Part shown: positions 41,915-49,307 of the stretch, piece after piece
Layout of the letters: the number at the start of each line of letters is the position of its first letter
Numbering within the stretch: position 1 is the first letter of the stretch
Assembly (NCBI GenBank): GCA_964449835.1
Contig: CAYVBZ010000005.1
Coordinates: 1 to 49,307 of the forward strand
Direction: 5' to 3'
From: JABDGC01 sp964449835
GTDB taxonomy: Bacteria; Pseudomonadota; Gammaproteobacteria; DSM-16500
DNA length: 49,307 nucleotides
Notes under the pieces: model-generated
What the model was told of the DNA's origin: nothing
What the model saw: only the letters and a program-made list of their open reading frames with translations
The model's database searches: none
Made by a program: the position numbers and the translations under genes

Positions 41915-44599
41915 CTAAAGTTCCCCCTTCAAACCCACTCTCGTACGCAGTACGTATTGTAAAATCCCGCCATGCCGGTAATATTCCAATTCATTTACCG
42001 TATCAATCCGGCTTAACAAGGAAACTTCTTTTTTACTGCCGCTGGGATAGTGTATGACAGCCTTCACTTCGCTGCGTGGTTTAATTTGGTCATGCAGTTC
42101 AATTAAGTCAACGGTCTCTTCGCCAGTCAGGTTGAAAGTCTTGCGAGTCATGCCGTCTTTAAATTGCAGCGGCAAAATGCCCATACCGATCAAATTAGAA
42201 CGATGGATCCGCTCGAAGCTTTCTGCGATTACCGCAGTCACGCCCAAGAGCTTGGGGCCTTTAGCGGCCCAGTCACGTGAGGAGCCGGTGCCATATTCTT
42301 TGCCGGCAATGACAACCAGGGCCTGACGCTCGTTTTGATAGCGCATGGCGGCATCGTAGATGGATAGGACTTCTCCGCTTGGAAAATGCTTGGTCATGCC
42401 GCCTTCGACGCCGGGCAGCATTTCATTTTTAATGCGGATATTGGCGAAGGTGCCGCGCATCATGACCTCATGATTGCCGCGGCGTGCGCCATAGGAGTTA
42501 AAGTCTTTGAACTCAACGCCGTTTTCAAGGAGATAATGTCCCGCAGGGCTGTCCTTTTTGATGGAACCGGCGGGGGAGATGTGATCTGTGGTAATGCTAT
42601 CGCCGAACAAGGCAAGAATGCGCGTGCCGCGAATTTCTTTGATCACGTTGGAAGATTTTTTCATCTCATAGAAATAAGGCGGGTGTTGAATGTAAGTGGA
42701 TTTAGTTTGCCACTGATAGGTTTCACTTTCTGGAGTTTTCATGGTCTGCCATTCAGAACTTCCCGCAAAGACGTCCGCGTATTGTTCTTGAAACAAAGAA
42801 CGATGAATTTTGGTGACTTCATTTGCGATTTCAACATTGGTCGGCCAGATGTCTTTGAGATAGACTGCCCTGCCTTTTCGATCTTGACCCAAGGGATCTT
42901 GGGTGAGATCAATGCGCGTGGTGCCGGTGAGCGCATAGGCGACTACAAGTGGCGGGGAGGCCAGCCAATTTGCTTTGACCTGGGGATGAATGCGTCCTTC
43001 AAAGTTACGGTTGCCGGACAAGACGGCGGAGACAGTCAAATTATTTTGGGCAATCACTTCTGCGACAGGGTCGGGTAAGGGGCCAGAATTACCAATACAA
43101 GTGGTGCAGCCATAGGCAACCAGAGAAAAACCCAGGGCATCCAGATAAGATTGTAAGCCCGATTGATTGAGATAACGGGTGACAACTTGCGATCCTGGCG
43201 CGAGAGAGGTCTTTACCCAGGGTTTCACGGTCAAGCCTTTTTCCACCGCTTTTTTAGCGACCAAACCAGCCGCTATCAGTACATTAGGATTAGAAGTATT
43301 TGTGCAGCTAGTAATCGCAGCAATGACCACATCGCCGTGATGCAATTCAAAGCCGGAGCTGGTTTTAAAACCTTGTTCTTGCTGAGACGCGCCGCTCGAA
43401 CTCTCTGCTAGCATTTGATCAAAAGCTGGTTTCAACTGGTCTAGTGAAACACGGTCTTGCGGGCGTTTGGGGCCTGCAAGTGAAGGTTCGATGGAGGAAA
43501 GATCCATGTCAACCTGGTCTGTGAAAGTTGGATCCGGTGTATTGGCCTCTCGCCATAGGCCTTGTGCTTTGGCATAGGTTTTGACGAGTTCTAAAGTTTG
43601 TTTATCGCGGCCGGTTAAATCGAGGTAATCGATGGTGATTTGATCGATGGGGAAGAAGCCGCAGGTGGCGCCGTATTCTGGGGCCATATTTGCAAGTGTG
43701 GCACGGTCTGCAACGGAAAGATGTTCCAATCCGGGGCCAAAATATTCGACAAATTTACCGACTACGCCTTTCTTACGCAAAATTTGGGTGATGGTAATCA
43801 CAAGGTCTGTCGCAGTGATTCCTTCGCGCAATTGCCCGCTAAGTTTGACGCCAATGACTTCAGGGATGAGCATAGAAACAGGCTGTCCCAACATGGCGGC
43901 TTCCGCCTCAATCCCGCCGACGCCCCAACCCAGTACACCTAGACCATTAATCATAGTGGTATGGCTATCTGTTCCAACCAGCGTGTCAGGGTAAGCGAGC
44001 AGTTTGCCGTTTTTTTCTTCGGTCCACACGGTTTTAGCCAAGTATTCTAAGTTCACCTGATGACAAATGCCGGTGTCCGGCGGCACAACACGAAAGTTGT
44101 TAAATGCTTTTTGTCCCCAACGGAGGAATTCATAGCGCTCGTAGTTGCGCTGCATTTCCATGCGCCCATTGATATTCATGGCATCAGGGCTTGCAAAAGC
44201 ATCGACTTGAATGGAGTGGTCGATGACAAGATCAACGGGGGAAAGAGGGTTAATTTGTTCCGGATCGCCGCCAATTTTTTGAATGGCGTCACGCATGGCG
44301 GCCAGATCGACAATTGCGGGGACCCCGGTAAAGTCTTGCATCAAGACGCGGGCAGGGCGATAGGCGATTTCGTGGTTGGAATTTTTGGTTTTAAGCCAGT
44401 CGGCGATGGCTTGGACATCATGCAAAGTGACCGTGTTTCCGTCTTCATGGCGAAGCAGATTTTCCAAAAGGACTTTGAGCGAAAAGGGGAGCTTTGAAAT
44501 GTTGCGCAGACCAGCTTCTTCCGCGGCGGGAAGGCTGAAATAGTGGTAAATAGCGCCATTGACCTTGAGTTCACGATAGGCTTTGAAAGAGTCGACCAT
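41915..44599 (-). CDS. acnA: Aconitate hydratase A
   Basis: AcnA interconverts citrate and isocitrate in the TCA cycle and may also hydrate 2-methylaconitate-type compounds of the methylcitrate cycle. From ATG 44599 the length is 894 residues (E. coli 891). The iron-sulfur ligands are ITSCTNTSNPNVLIAAGL and YGCTTCIGNSGPL, and other family markers are VGTDSHTTMINGLGVLGWGVGGIEAE and KEYGTGSSRDWAAKGP. The frame is open up to 44707, but the added 36 residues have no relatives and lie over the promoter region. PrpD is supplied by the prp cluster, and no acnD is present, so AcnA is the only aconitase-like gene seen here. Confidence 0.97.
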   Translation of the reverse strand: MVDSFKAYRELKVNGAIYHYFSLPAAEEAGLRNISKLPFSLKVLLENLLRHEDGNTVTLHDVQAIADWLKTKNSNHEIAYRPARVLMQDFTGVPAIVDLAAMRDAIQKIGGDPEQINPLSPVDLVIDHSIQVDAFASPDAMNINGRMEMQRNYERYEFLRWGQKAFNNFRVVPPDTGICHQVNLEYLAKTVWTEEKNGKLLAYPDTLVGTDSHTTMINGLGVLGWGVGGIEAEAAMLGQPVSMLIPEVIGVKLSGQLREGITATDLVITITQILRKKGVVGKFVEYFGPGLEHLSVADRATLANMAPEYGATCGFFPIDQITIDYLDLTGRDKQTLELVKTYAKAQGLWREANTPDPTFTDQVDMDLSSIEPSLAGPKRPQDRVSLDQLKPAFDQMLAESSSGASQQEQGFKTSSGFELHHGDVVIAAITSCTNTSNPNVLIAAGLVAKKAVEKGLTVKPWVKTSLAPGSQVVTRYLNQSGLQSYLDALGFSLVAYGCTTCIGNSGPLPDPVAEVIAQNNLTVSAVLSGNRNFEGRIHPQVKANWLASPPLVVAYALTGTTRIDLTQDPLGQDRKGRAVYLKDIWPTNVEIANEVTKIHRSLFQEQYADVFAGSSEWQTMKTPESETYQWQTKSTYIQHPPYFYEMKKSSNVIKEIRGTRILALFGDSITTDHISPAGSIKKDSPAGHYLLENGVEFKDFNSYGARRGNHEVMMRGTFANIRIKNEMLPGVEGGMTKHFPSGEVLSIYDAAMRYQNERQALVVIAGKEYGTGSSRDWAAKGPKLLGVTAVIAESFERIHRSNLIGMGILPLQFKDGMTRKTFNLTGEETVDLIELHDQIKPRSEVKAVIHYPSGSKKEVSLLSRIDTVNELEYYRHGGILQYVLRTRVGLKGEL

Positions 44600-44634
44600 T
44601 TGGAAACCCCCTGTATTTCTGGATGGATGAGCTA

Positions 44635-44662
44635 ATAATATGCTTTCTTGAGGGGTTTGCAA
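44635..44662 (-). promoter_or_regulatory. Candidate acnA promoter
   Basis: On the minus strand, TTGCAA (44657-44662) and TATTAT (44635-44640) are spaced by 16 bp, matching the sigma-70 boxes at four and five of six positions. The predicted start is near 44628, giving a leader of about 29 nt before ATG 44599. Confidence 0.5.
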
Positions 44663-44688
44663 GGGGGGAGGCGGGCCATCAGTCCAGA

Positions 44689-44717
44689 TTGTCTTAATGT
44701 CCCTCAAGGTTTATCAT
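44689..44717 (+). promoter_or_regulatory. Candidate hemF promoter
   Basis: TTGTCT (44689-44694) and TATCAT (44712-44717) are separated by 17 bp, with four and five of six matches to sigma-70 consensus. The predicted start is near 44724, about 27 nt before the hemF ATG. It points away from acnA in the same 151-bp gap. Confidence 0.5.
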
Positions 44718-44750
44718 GCCTTCCAAGCCGGACCACCTTAGGTATTCCCA

Positions 44751-45698
44751 ATGAACACAATCGAAACAATTCATTCCGAAGCCCCTCAGATCATTCAAAC
44801 TTATCTTCGGGACTTACAGCAGCGGGTTTGTCAGTTTCTTGAAAAGGAAGACGGACAGGGCCAATTTCAAGAAGACCCCTGGCAGCATCCCAGCGGCGGC
44901 GGGGGGTTAACGCGCGTTTTAAGTGGCGGCCGCTGCATTGAAAAAGCGGGTGTTAATTTTTCTCAGGTGCGCGGCACACAATTGCCGCTCGCGGCAACTG
45001 AAAAACGGCCGCAACTAAATAACGGGAGCACAGAATTTGAGGCCTTAGGCGTTTCGCTCGTCATTCACCCCCTGAACCCCTATGTCCCAACGACACATGC
45101 CAATGTGCGGTTTATTTTGGTGAAACAAGACGGAAAACCTATTCATTGGTGGTTTGGCGGGGGTTTTGATCTCACGCCTTATTATGGCTTTGAAGAAGAC
45201 TGCCAGCATTGGCACCAGACGGCCAAGGACGCTTGCGGCCCTTTTGGAGAGGATATCTATCCTCGTTACAAAAAGTGGTGTGACGAGTATTTTTATTTAA
45301 AACACCGCCAAGAGCCGCGCGGCATTGGCGGTCTTTTCTATGACGACCTCAATAATCTACAAGACCCTCGTTGGACTTTCGAGCGCGGTTTTGAGTTTAT
45401 GCGCAGTGTTGGGGACCATTTTATCAAAGGCTATCAGCCCATTTTTTCCGAACGCAAACACCTTCCCTTCACCGAGCATGAACGCCAATTTCAGGCCTAT
45501 CGCCGCGGGCGTTATGTTGAGTTTAATTTGCTTTATGACCGCGGGACTTTGTTTGGTTTGCAATCTGGCGGGCGGACTGAGTCTATCTTAATGTCTTTAC
45601 CCCCTCTCGTGAATTGGCGTTATAATTGGCAGCCGGAGGTGGGGAGTAAGGAAGCAGAGCTTTATGAGATTTATTTGAAGCCGAGGGAGTGGGTTTAA
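44751..45698 (+). CDS. hemF: Coproporphyrinogen III oxidase, oxygen-dependent
   Basis: HemF decarboxylates coproporphyrinogen III to protoporphyrinogen IX using oxygen, a late step of haem synthesis. Conserved stretches include GGGLTRVLSGG, EALGVSLVIHPLNPYVPTTHANVR, WWFGGGFDLTPYYGF and RGIGGLFYDDL, and the ending RWRYNW...YLKPREWV-like terminus is present as INWRYNWQPE-type sequence (VNWRYNWQPE). The 315-residue length is slightly longer than E. coli HemF (299). The need for oxygen suggests an organism that respires aerobically. The ribosome site is weak (AGG 10 bp before the ATG). Confidence 0.97.
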   Translation: MNTIETIHSEAPQIIQTYLRDLQQRVCQFLEKEDGQGQFQEDPWQHPSGGGGLTRVLSGGRCIEKAGVNFSQVRGTQLPLAATEKRPQLNNGSTEFEALGVSLVIHPLNPYVPTTHANVRFILVKQDGKPIHWWFGGGFDLTPYYGFEEDCQHWHQTAKDACGPFGEDIYPRYKKWCDEYFYLKHRQEPRGIGGLFYDDLNNLQDPRWTFERGFEFMRSVGDHFIKGYQPIFSERKHLPFTEHERQFQAYRRGRYVEFNLLYDRGTLFGLQSGGRTESILMSLPPLVNWRYNWQPEVGSKEAELYEIYLKPREWV

Positions 45699-45717
45699 GG
45701 GGGAGGTAGAGAGCAGT

Positions 45718-45775
45718 CAACCCTAACCCTTCCCGCTCCCTTCCCGCAACTTTGTTGTGGGAAGGGTTGGGGTTG
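45718..45775. repeat. Dispersed palindrome between convergent hemF and MFS genes
   Basis: The arms CAACCCTAACCCTTCCC (45718-45734) and GGGAAGGGTTGGGGTTG (45759-45775) pair with a single mismatch out of 17. Within the loop a second short hairpin is formed by CCCGCAAC and GTTGTGGG. The same sequence type is seen at 15554-15602. Lying between two convergent genes, it could end transcription in both directions, although no long T-run is present. Confidence 0.6.
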
Positions 45776-45781
45776 GGAGGT

Positions 45782-47146
45782 TTAACTCGCAGCCTCCGGC
45801 TCTAACCGGGCCGCATTCCCAGCAAACACCCGAACATCTTCCTCATCCACCTGCGACTGACAATAAGTTTCCTTCAAAAACATACACAACATCACCCCAC
45901 TGGCAACCCCAATAGGAATCACGCTCAAAGCAAAAGAATAATCTTGCGCCGAATAAACAGGCAAGCCATTAGGCCCAAGCGAACCGGCTGCGTGCCAATC
46001 TAAGAGTTTTCCAATTAAGGGTTGGAACAAGGCCCCACCCATCATGGTGAGCATGTTGGTGGCGGCAACAGCGGTGCCCGAAATTTGGATAGGATTGTTT
46101 TCTTTGCCAATGGCAAAACAAATGGGATGAGCACCGCAAGAAAAACCCAGCATGAAAAAGGCGAATGCCAACTCAGTAAAACTGAGGCCGGGCATATAGA
46201 AAATCACAGTGAGCATTGTGGCGCCTGAGGTACCTGCGAAAAGCAGCGGTGTACGGCGACGTTTGATTTTGTCTGAAAAAGCGCCCATCGTGGGACCTGC
46301 AATAATCCAACCAATAAAAGCACAGCTTGAAATGGTGGCAGCGTGTTCCGGAGAAAGTTGATAGACGGTTTTAAGATAAGGAATGCCCCAAAGGTCTAGG
46401 AAGACAGAAGCAGGAAGATAAGTCAGACAGCTGATGCCGCCGATGATCCACATTTGTGGGTTTGTGAAAATATGGCGCAAAGACTTCAATAATTGTTTCA
46501 TATCCATGGGAACATGCGGTTGCTTTGAAGTCAGCATGTTTTTGAGAGTGCGGGGACGATTACGCACCGTGAAGAAAATGAGGACGCTCAGTAGAATGCC
46601 AATAAATAGCACGGAAAAAAGGGCTTGTTTATAACCAACGACTTGGACCACCTTGGTTAGATAATTTTGTGAGAAAATAGCGGAGCTCATGCCAATGGCC
46701 GTGGTCATGCCGGCTGCAGTTGCGAAACGATTGGCAGGCAGCCAGACGGAGGCCAGTTTCAGGGTGCCAATATAGGAAAAAGCGGTGCCTAAGCCAATCA
46801 TGAAGCGCCCCAGGGCGGCAAAGGCGTAGCTGTCGGCTGTGATAAAAACACCCAAGCCGACGACAGCAGTCAAACAAGCAAAAAACAAAACAAGACGAGC
46901 GCCGAATTTGTCATAAAGCATGCCGGCGGGTACTTGCATGGGGGTATAAGCGTAATAATAAAAGGCGGCAAGATTGCCAAATTGATAGGCGGTGATATGA
47001 AAGTTTTGCATGAGTTCGTTTTGCATGACACTCGGTGAAACACGAAGGAAATAGTTGTAACAGTAATAGAGCATGCCTATTCCACAAATTAACCAAGGGA
47101 CAACGACAGAGGAATTCATGGGCGAGACTTGACGATCATTTAACAT
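45782..47146 (-). CDS. MFS transporter, substrate unknown
   Basis: A 454-residue major facilitator with about twelve membrane segments. The motif after segment 2 is MQVPAGMLYDKFGARLVL (GxLxDxxG), and the equivalent in the second half is MGAFSDKIKRRRTPLLFAG. The overall pattern resembles the sugar-phosphate/organic-anion type transporters that are numerous in Legionella- and Coxiella-like bacteria, but the substrate cannot be inferred. It may start at ATG 47146 or at ATG 47119 (MNSSVVVPWL), which lies right before the first membrane segment. A ribosome site is not obvious for either. It stands apart from the second MFS gene. Confidence 0.85.
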   Translation of the reverse strand: MLNDRQVSPMNSSVVVPWLICGIGMLYYCYNYFLRVSPSVMQNELMQNFHITAYQFGNLAAFYYYAYTPMQVPAGMLYDKFGARLVLFFACLTAVVGLGVFITADSYAFAALGRFMIGLGTAFSYIGTLKLASVWLPANRFATAAGMTTAIGMSSAIFSQNYLTKVVQVVGYKQALFSVLFIGILLSVLIFFTVRNRPRTLKNMLTSKQPHVPMDMKQLLKSLRHIFTNPQMWIIGGISCLTYLPASVFLDLWGIPYLKTVYQLSPEHAATISSCAFIGWIIAGPTMGAFSDKIKRRRTPLLFAGTSGATMLTVIFYMPGLSFTELAFAFFMLGFSCGAHPICFAIGKENNPIQISGTAVAATNMLTMMGGALFQPLIGKLLDWHAAGSLGPNGLPVYSAQDYSFALSVIPIGVASGVMLCMFLKETYCQSQVDEEDVRVFAGNAARLEPEAAS

Positions 47147-47216
47147 AATACATTTTCCTATTTCTGGTTACAGTCATTAACAACGCATAGAGCGTGTTGC
47201 TACCCTTCACATAGAG

Positions 47217-47240
47217 GCGATGCTTCAAGGTGCGCATCGC
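47217..47240. repeat. Short inverted repeat in the 47147-47504 gap
   Basis: GCGATGC (47217-47223) and GCATCGC (47234-47240) could form a 7-bp stem with a 10-nt loop, about 75 bp upstream of the MFS start on the minus strand. It may be a regulatory element of that gene. Apart from it and the small-RNA-like segment at 47405-47520, I see nothing in this 358-bp gap. Confidence 0.35.
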
Positions 47241-47404
47241 TGCGAGAAATTACACTAGCCATTATGCTGATGCAGGCTTAGGAGAAAATATCTAAATTCG
47301 AGAAAAAGGGACGGAAAGGTGTTTTTGGTTGAGCGCATGTGATAATAGTCATATTTATGTTTTCTCTTATTAAAGTTTAAACATTATCCTTAGAACTGGC
47401 TCTG

Positions 47405-47433
47405 CTGTCAACCTGAGTATTCGAGTGTAATAT
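47405..47433 (+). promoter_or_regulatory. Candidate promoter of a small RNA
   Basis: CTGTCA (47405-47410) and TAATAT (47428-47433) are 17 bp apart with four of six matches each. The predicted start is near 47440. No plus-strand protein-coding gene follows before the terminator at 47496-47520, which is what prompts the small-RNA idea. Confidence 0.35.
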
Positions 47434-47439
47434 ATTGAT

Positions 47440-47520
47440 TATATTAAAGAATTTACCACGCGGCTTGCCGCGGGCTCTCTAGCTAAGGGGTTTCCAAAGG
47501 GGATTCATTCCCCTTTTTTT
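47440..47520 (+). ncRNA. Candidate small non-coding RNA
   Basis: About 80 nt between a possible promoter and a clear intrinsic terminator on the plus strand, where no protein gene reads in that direction. It contains a 6-bp GC hairpin (CGCGGC-TT-GCCGCG, 47459-47472), a single-stranded CTCTCTAGC stretch, and the terminator. The last part is antisense to the final bases of the histone-like gene. The family is not recognised. The 5' end is uncertain. Confidence 0.4.
47496..47520 (+). terminator. Rho-independent terminator, plus strand
   Basis: AAAGGGGA (47496-47503) and TCCCCTTT (47509-47516) form an 8-bp stem with a 5-nt loop, followed by an uninterrupted T-run to 47520 and CTTTTTC beyond. The T-run exists only for plus-strand transcription. 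The same 15-nt core is found as the reverse complement at 7103-7117. Confidence 0.7.
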
Positions 47521-47840
47521 CTTTTTCTAACAGTCGCAGTTTTTCTTGCCCGGACTGTTGTGGCCTTTTTTGCGCGGGTTGTCGCGCTTGCGCGGACTGT
47601 TGCTGTCTTTCTTGCCCGGACTGTCGTAATTCTCTTCCTTGTGCTTTTTTTGACAGCAGGCTTTGAAGAAGCAGGCAGCATCGGCCTTGCTTCAGAAAGT
47701 TTAATCGGAAAATTAAACAGCCCAGAAGGTTTAGCCAAACTGCTGAGAAACTGTCTGATTCTTTTGCTGGTTTCGGAAGTGCTGATTAATTTTTTGAAGG
47801 TTGTGTCATAAGCATCACGAATTTTCTTGGGAGTAGACAT
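47505..47840 (-). CDS. Histone H1-like basic repeat protein
   Basis: A 111-residue protein with a mildly acidic-to-neutral first half and a C-terminal tail full of Lys, Arg, Ala and Thr. The tail contains a perfectly repeated 12-residue unit TTVRARKTATVR at 72-83 and 94-105, with a related SATTRAKKA stretch between. Such tails are typical of bacterial histone-H1-like and nucleoid-associated proteins, which bind DNA without sequence preference. AGGAG lies about 8 bp before ATG 47840, a strong ribosome site. The stop codon is within the hairpin of the opposing terminator. The N-terminal half (MSTPKKIRDAYDTTFKKLI) does not match a domain I know. Confidence 0.7.
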   Translation of the reverse strand: MSTPKKIRDAYDTTFKKLISTSETSKRIRQFLSSLAKPSGLFNFPIKLSEARPMLPASSKPAVKKSTRKRITTVRARKTATVRASATTRAKKATTVRARKTATVRKRKKGE

Positions 47841-47912
47841 TTTTAGTTCTCCTCTGAGACCTATAAGTTAATTATAGGCCCTCAAAGGGTATTTGTATAA
47901 AAAAACATAAAA

Positions 47913-49142
47913 TCAAAATGTTATACTGCTTAAATTAGGTTTTTGATGAGCAGAAACACAGGCTTCTATTAAATAAGCTAGTCCGGATAATAGTGAAGTG
48001 AAAAGTAAAATGGCCGCAAGTGAGCTGGGTTTTCCATTGTAGGTCCAATGGACCAGAGCGGTGGCCAGCAAGCCAAAGCCGCCATAGGCGGTGGAGATCA
48101 GGGCCATGCGGGAACCCATAGGCTCGTTAGCGGCTTCTATCGTTAATCTTTGCAAGGGTGCGGAACAAAAACCAAAGCCAAAGGCAATCCAGGCCATGCC
48201 AAACAGCAGGCCAAAAAGTTTTGCTGGAAAAAAGAGAGTTAAACAGATGGCAAAAGCGCTTCCGAACAGGGTGATGTACAAGCCTCGTTGGATTAAAGCA
48301 TCCACACCCACTTTTTCCATCAGTTCTTTGACCTTATGATTGGCGAAAATATAAAATCCAAAAACAAAGAGCTGGAAACAGCCAAAGAGATAGGGCTGTT
48401 CCTGGAATTGTTCGTTGACTAAAAAGGGCCCGGTCGCAAGCCAGGCAATAAATCCGCAAAAAGCAAAACTGGAAGAAAGCAGCAGCAAAATAAAACGCCG
48501 GTTTCTTAACAGAGACCGGTATTGTTGGACTAGGGTTTTTATTTTAAGAGGATGCCTTTTTTCCGGCGGCAGGGGTTCCGGCATCCATTTGCTTAAAAGG
48601 ACAAGGACCACTAAACCCAAAATAAACAAGGGCCAAAAAGTCCAACGCCAATTGGCACCCATTAAAATGAAGCCGCCAATGAAAGGCCCAAAGGCGGGGG
48701 CTAGAACGGTGATGCTATTCATGCGGGCCAATAAATGGATGGCGTTTTTTTGATTAAACAGCTCATGAATACTGGCATACCCGGCCACGATTATAAAGCA
48801 AACCGTGCTGCCTTGGACGAAGCGCGCCGCAATCAAGGTAGAGAGTTGTGAGCTCTGGACGCACACCAAGGTGGAAACCACAAATAGAAGCATGCCGCAG
48901 ATAAGAACAGGCCGTCTTCCCAGGCGGTCGGAGAAAGGCCCGACCAGTAATTGCATCGACATGGAGCCTAAGAACCAGGAAGAAAGCGTGAGCTGGATTT
49001 GATCGGCCCCCACTTGAAAATCACGCATTAAATCCGGCATTGCAGGAAGGTACATATCATTGGAAAGATAGGCGGTCATTTCTGCGAGAATGAGCAGCAG
49101 TGGGAAAAGCAGTAATTTATTATTCTTCATAGCTGTATTCAC
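47913..49142 (-). CDS. Bcr/CflA-type MFS multidrug efflux transporter
   Basis: A 409-residue drug:proton antiporter of the twelve-segment family. Diagnostic sequences are NDMYLPAMPDLMRDF in segment 1 and the following loop (as in Bcr/CflA), the motif A GPFSDRLGRRPVLICG, and AFGPFIGGFI in segment 5 (motif C-like). The start is uncertain: GTG 49142 has AGGAA 6 bp upstream, whereas ATG 49130 lacks a ribosome site; I give the GTG. The gene is separate from the histone-like gene by 72 bp. Confidence 0.88.
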   Translation of the reverse strand: MNTAMKNNKLLLFPLLLILAEMTAYLSNDMYLPAMPDLMRDFQVGADQIQLTLSSWFLGSMSMQLLVGPFSDRLGRRPVLICGMLLFVVSTLVCVQSSQLSTLIAARFVQGSTVCFIIVAGYASIHELFNQKNAIHLLARMNSITVLAPAFGPFIGGFILMGANWRWTFWPLFILGLVVLVLLSKWMPEPLPPEKRHPLKIKTLVQQYRSLLRNRRFILLLLSSSFAFCGFIAWLATGPFLVNEQFQEQPYLFGCFQLFVFGFYIFANHKVKELMEKVGVDALIQRGLYITLFGSAFAICLTLFFPAKLFGLLFGMAWIAFGFGFCSAPLQRLTIEAANEPMGSRMALISTAYGGFGLLATALVHWTYNGKPSSLAAILLFTSLLSGLAYLIEACVSAHQKPNLSSITF

Positions 49143-49224
49143 GTGTTATTCCTGATGCTACACGGCTTTTGAGAAGGGAGGGCCGCATATCATAGTGAAA
49201 GGAGTATATCAATAATAAGGGCTG

Positions 49225-49253
49225 TTGACAGTTATATCGGAAGAGAGTCTAGT
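49225..49253 (+). promoter_or_regulatory. Possible promoter reading out of the window
   Basis: A perfect -35 box TTGACA (49225-49230) is followed 17 bp later by TCTAGT (49248-49253), a weak -10. It points toward the right edge of the window, so its gene, if any, lies outside. The 165-bp stretch from 49143 to the end holds no reading frame I can support. Confidence 0.3.
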
Positions 49254-49307
49254 AAGGAAAGAATGTAACTACAGGTATAGAAATAGCTGCTAGACGTATA
49301 ATTAAAA

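Noticed and set aside
42386..43078. 230-codon frame antisense to acnA
   Set aside because: acnA is certain on the other strand and conserved throughout; this frame has no recognisable features.
44600..44707. 36-codon N-terminal extension of acnA
   Set aside because: It covers a good promoter and has no counterpart in aconitases; ATG 44599 matches the family start.
47560..47811. 83-codon hydrophobic frame on the plus strand
   Set aside because: It is exactly antisense to the histone-like gene. The minus-strand frame has a strong ribosome site and meaningful repeats, while hydrophobicity here is the mirror of Lys/Arg codons.
45782..49142. Idea that the two MFS genes and the histone-like gene form one operon
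   Set aside because: There is a 358-bp gap with an opposing terminator between the first MFS gene and the histone-like gene, and the functions are unrelated.

Overview
The window is bacterial chromosome of roughly even base composition, and the gene content points to a gammaproteobacterium. The evidence is mreBCD followed by yhdP, sdhE-ygfX, lepA-lepB-rnc-era-recO, kbl-tdh, a prpB-prpC-prpD cluster, acnA, hemF, and an AddA/AddB-like helicase-nuclease pair. The transporter and metabolic repertoire would fit a Legionellales/Coxiella-like lineage, but that is an inference from general knowledge, not from a marker-gene comparison.

Layout. 1-6088 (+): rod-shape genes mreB (5' end cut by the window), mreC and mreD, then yhdP. 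5879-7057 (-): an unknown membrane protein whose 3' end runs antisense into yhdP. 7247-8029 (+): cvpA-like. 7998-11451 (-): the methylcitrate cluster prpD, prpC, prpB, transcribed in the order B-C-D. 11581-12672 (+): serC. 12696-13061 (-): phhB. 13088-14693 (+): three overlapping minor-pilin genes. 14717-15541 (+): a short-chain dehydrogenase. 15611-15808 (-): a small membrane protein. 15826-18454: a foreign-looking insertion flanked by an exact 320-bp direct repeat. 18194-26247 (-): response regulator, histidine kinase, AddB-like and AddA-like genes joined by short overlaps. 26309-27061 (-): a divergent uracil-DNA-glycosylase-like protein. 27148-28720 (+): Trm112-family protein and an M17 aminopeptidase. 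28692-30928 (-): kbl-tdh threonine catabolism. 31105-31608 (-): unknown protein. 31660-41884 (+): a long collinear block of sdhE, ygfX, lepA, lepB, rnc, era, recO, gltX, cysS and an ABC-2 exporter pair. 41915-44599 (-): acnA. 44751-45698 (+): hemF. 45782-49142 (-): two MFS transporters flanking a very basic histone-H1-like repeat protein.

The most interesting part is the insertion at 16146-18134. It holds a small gene encoding a 102-residue peptide with five Tyr-Ser-Asp repeats plus one Tyr-Tyr-Asp, followed 36 nt later by a radical SAM/SPASM enzyme with a complete set of cysteine motifs. This is the layout of a ribosomally made, post-translationally modified peptide (RiPP) cassette, and the repeats have the aromatic-X-X form used by three-residue-cyclophane (triceptide) maturases. 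The cassette is A+T-rich compared with its neighbours. It lies between two identical 320-bp copies of the 3' end of the AddA-like gene, so the host gene is intact and recombination between the repeats could remove a 2309-bp circle. Hairpins at its left edge resemble the ends of IS200/IS605-type elements.

The rest is mainly housekeeping sequence with dispersed palindromic intergenic repeats, a candidate small RNA near 47440-47520, and a few genes with odd features noted below. I saw no tRNA, rRNA or CRISPR array.
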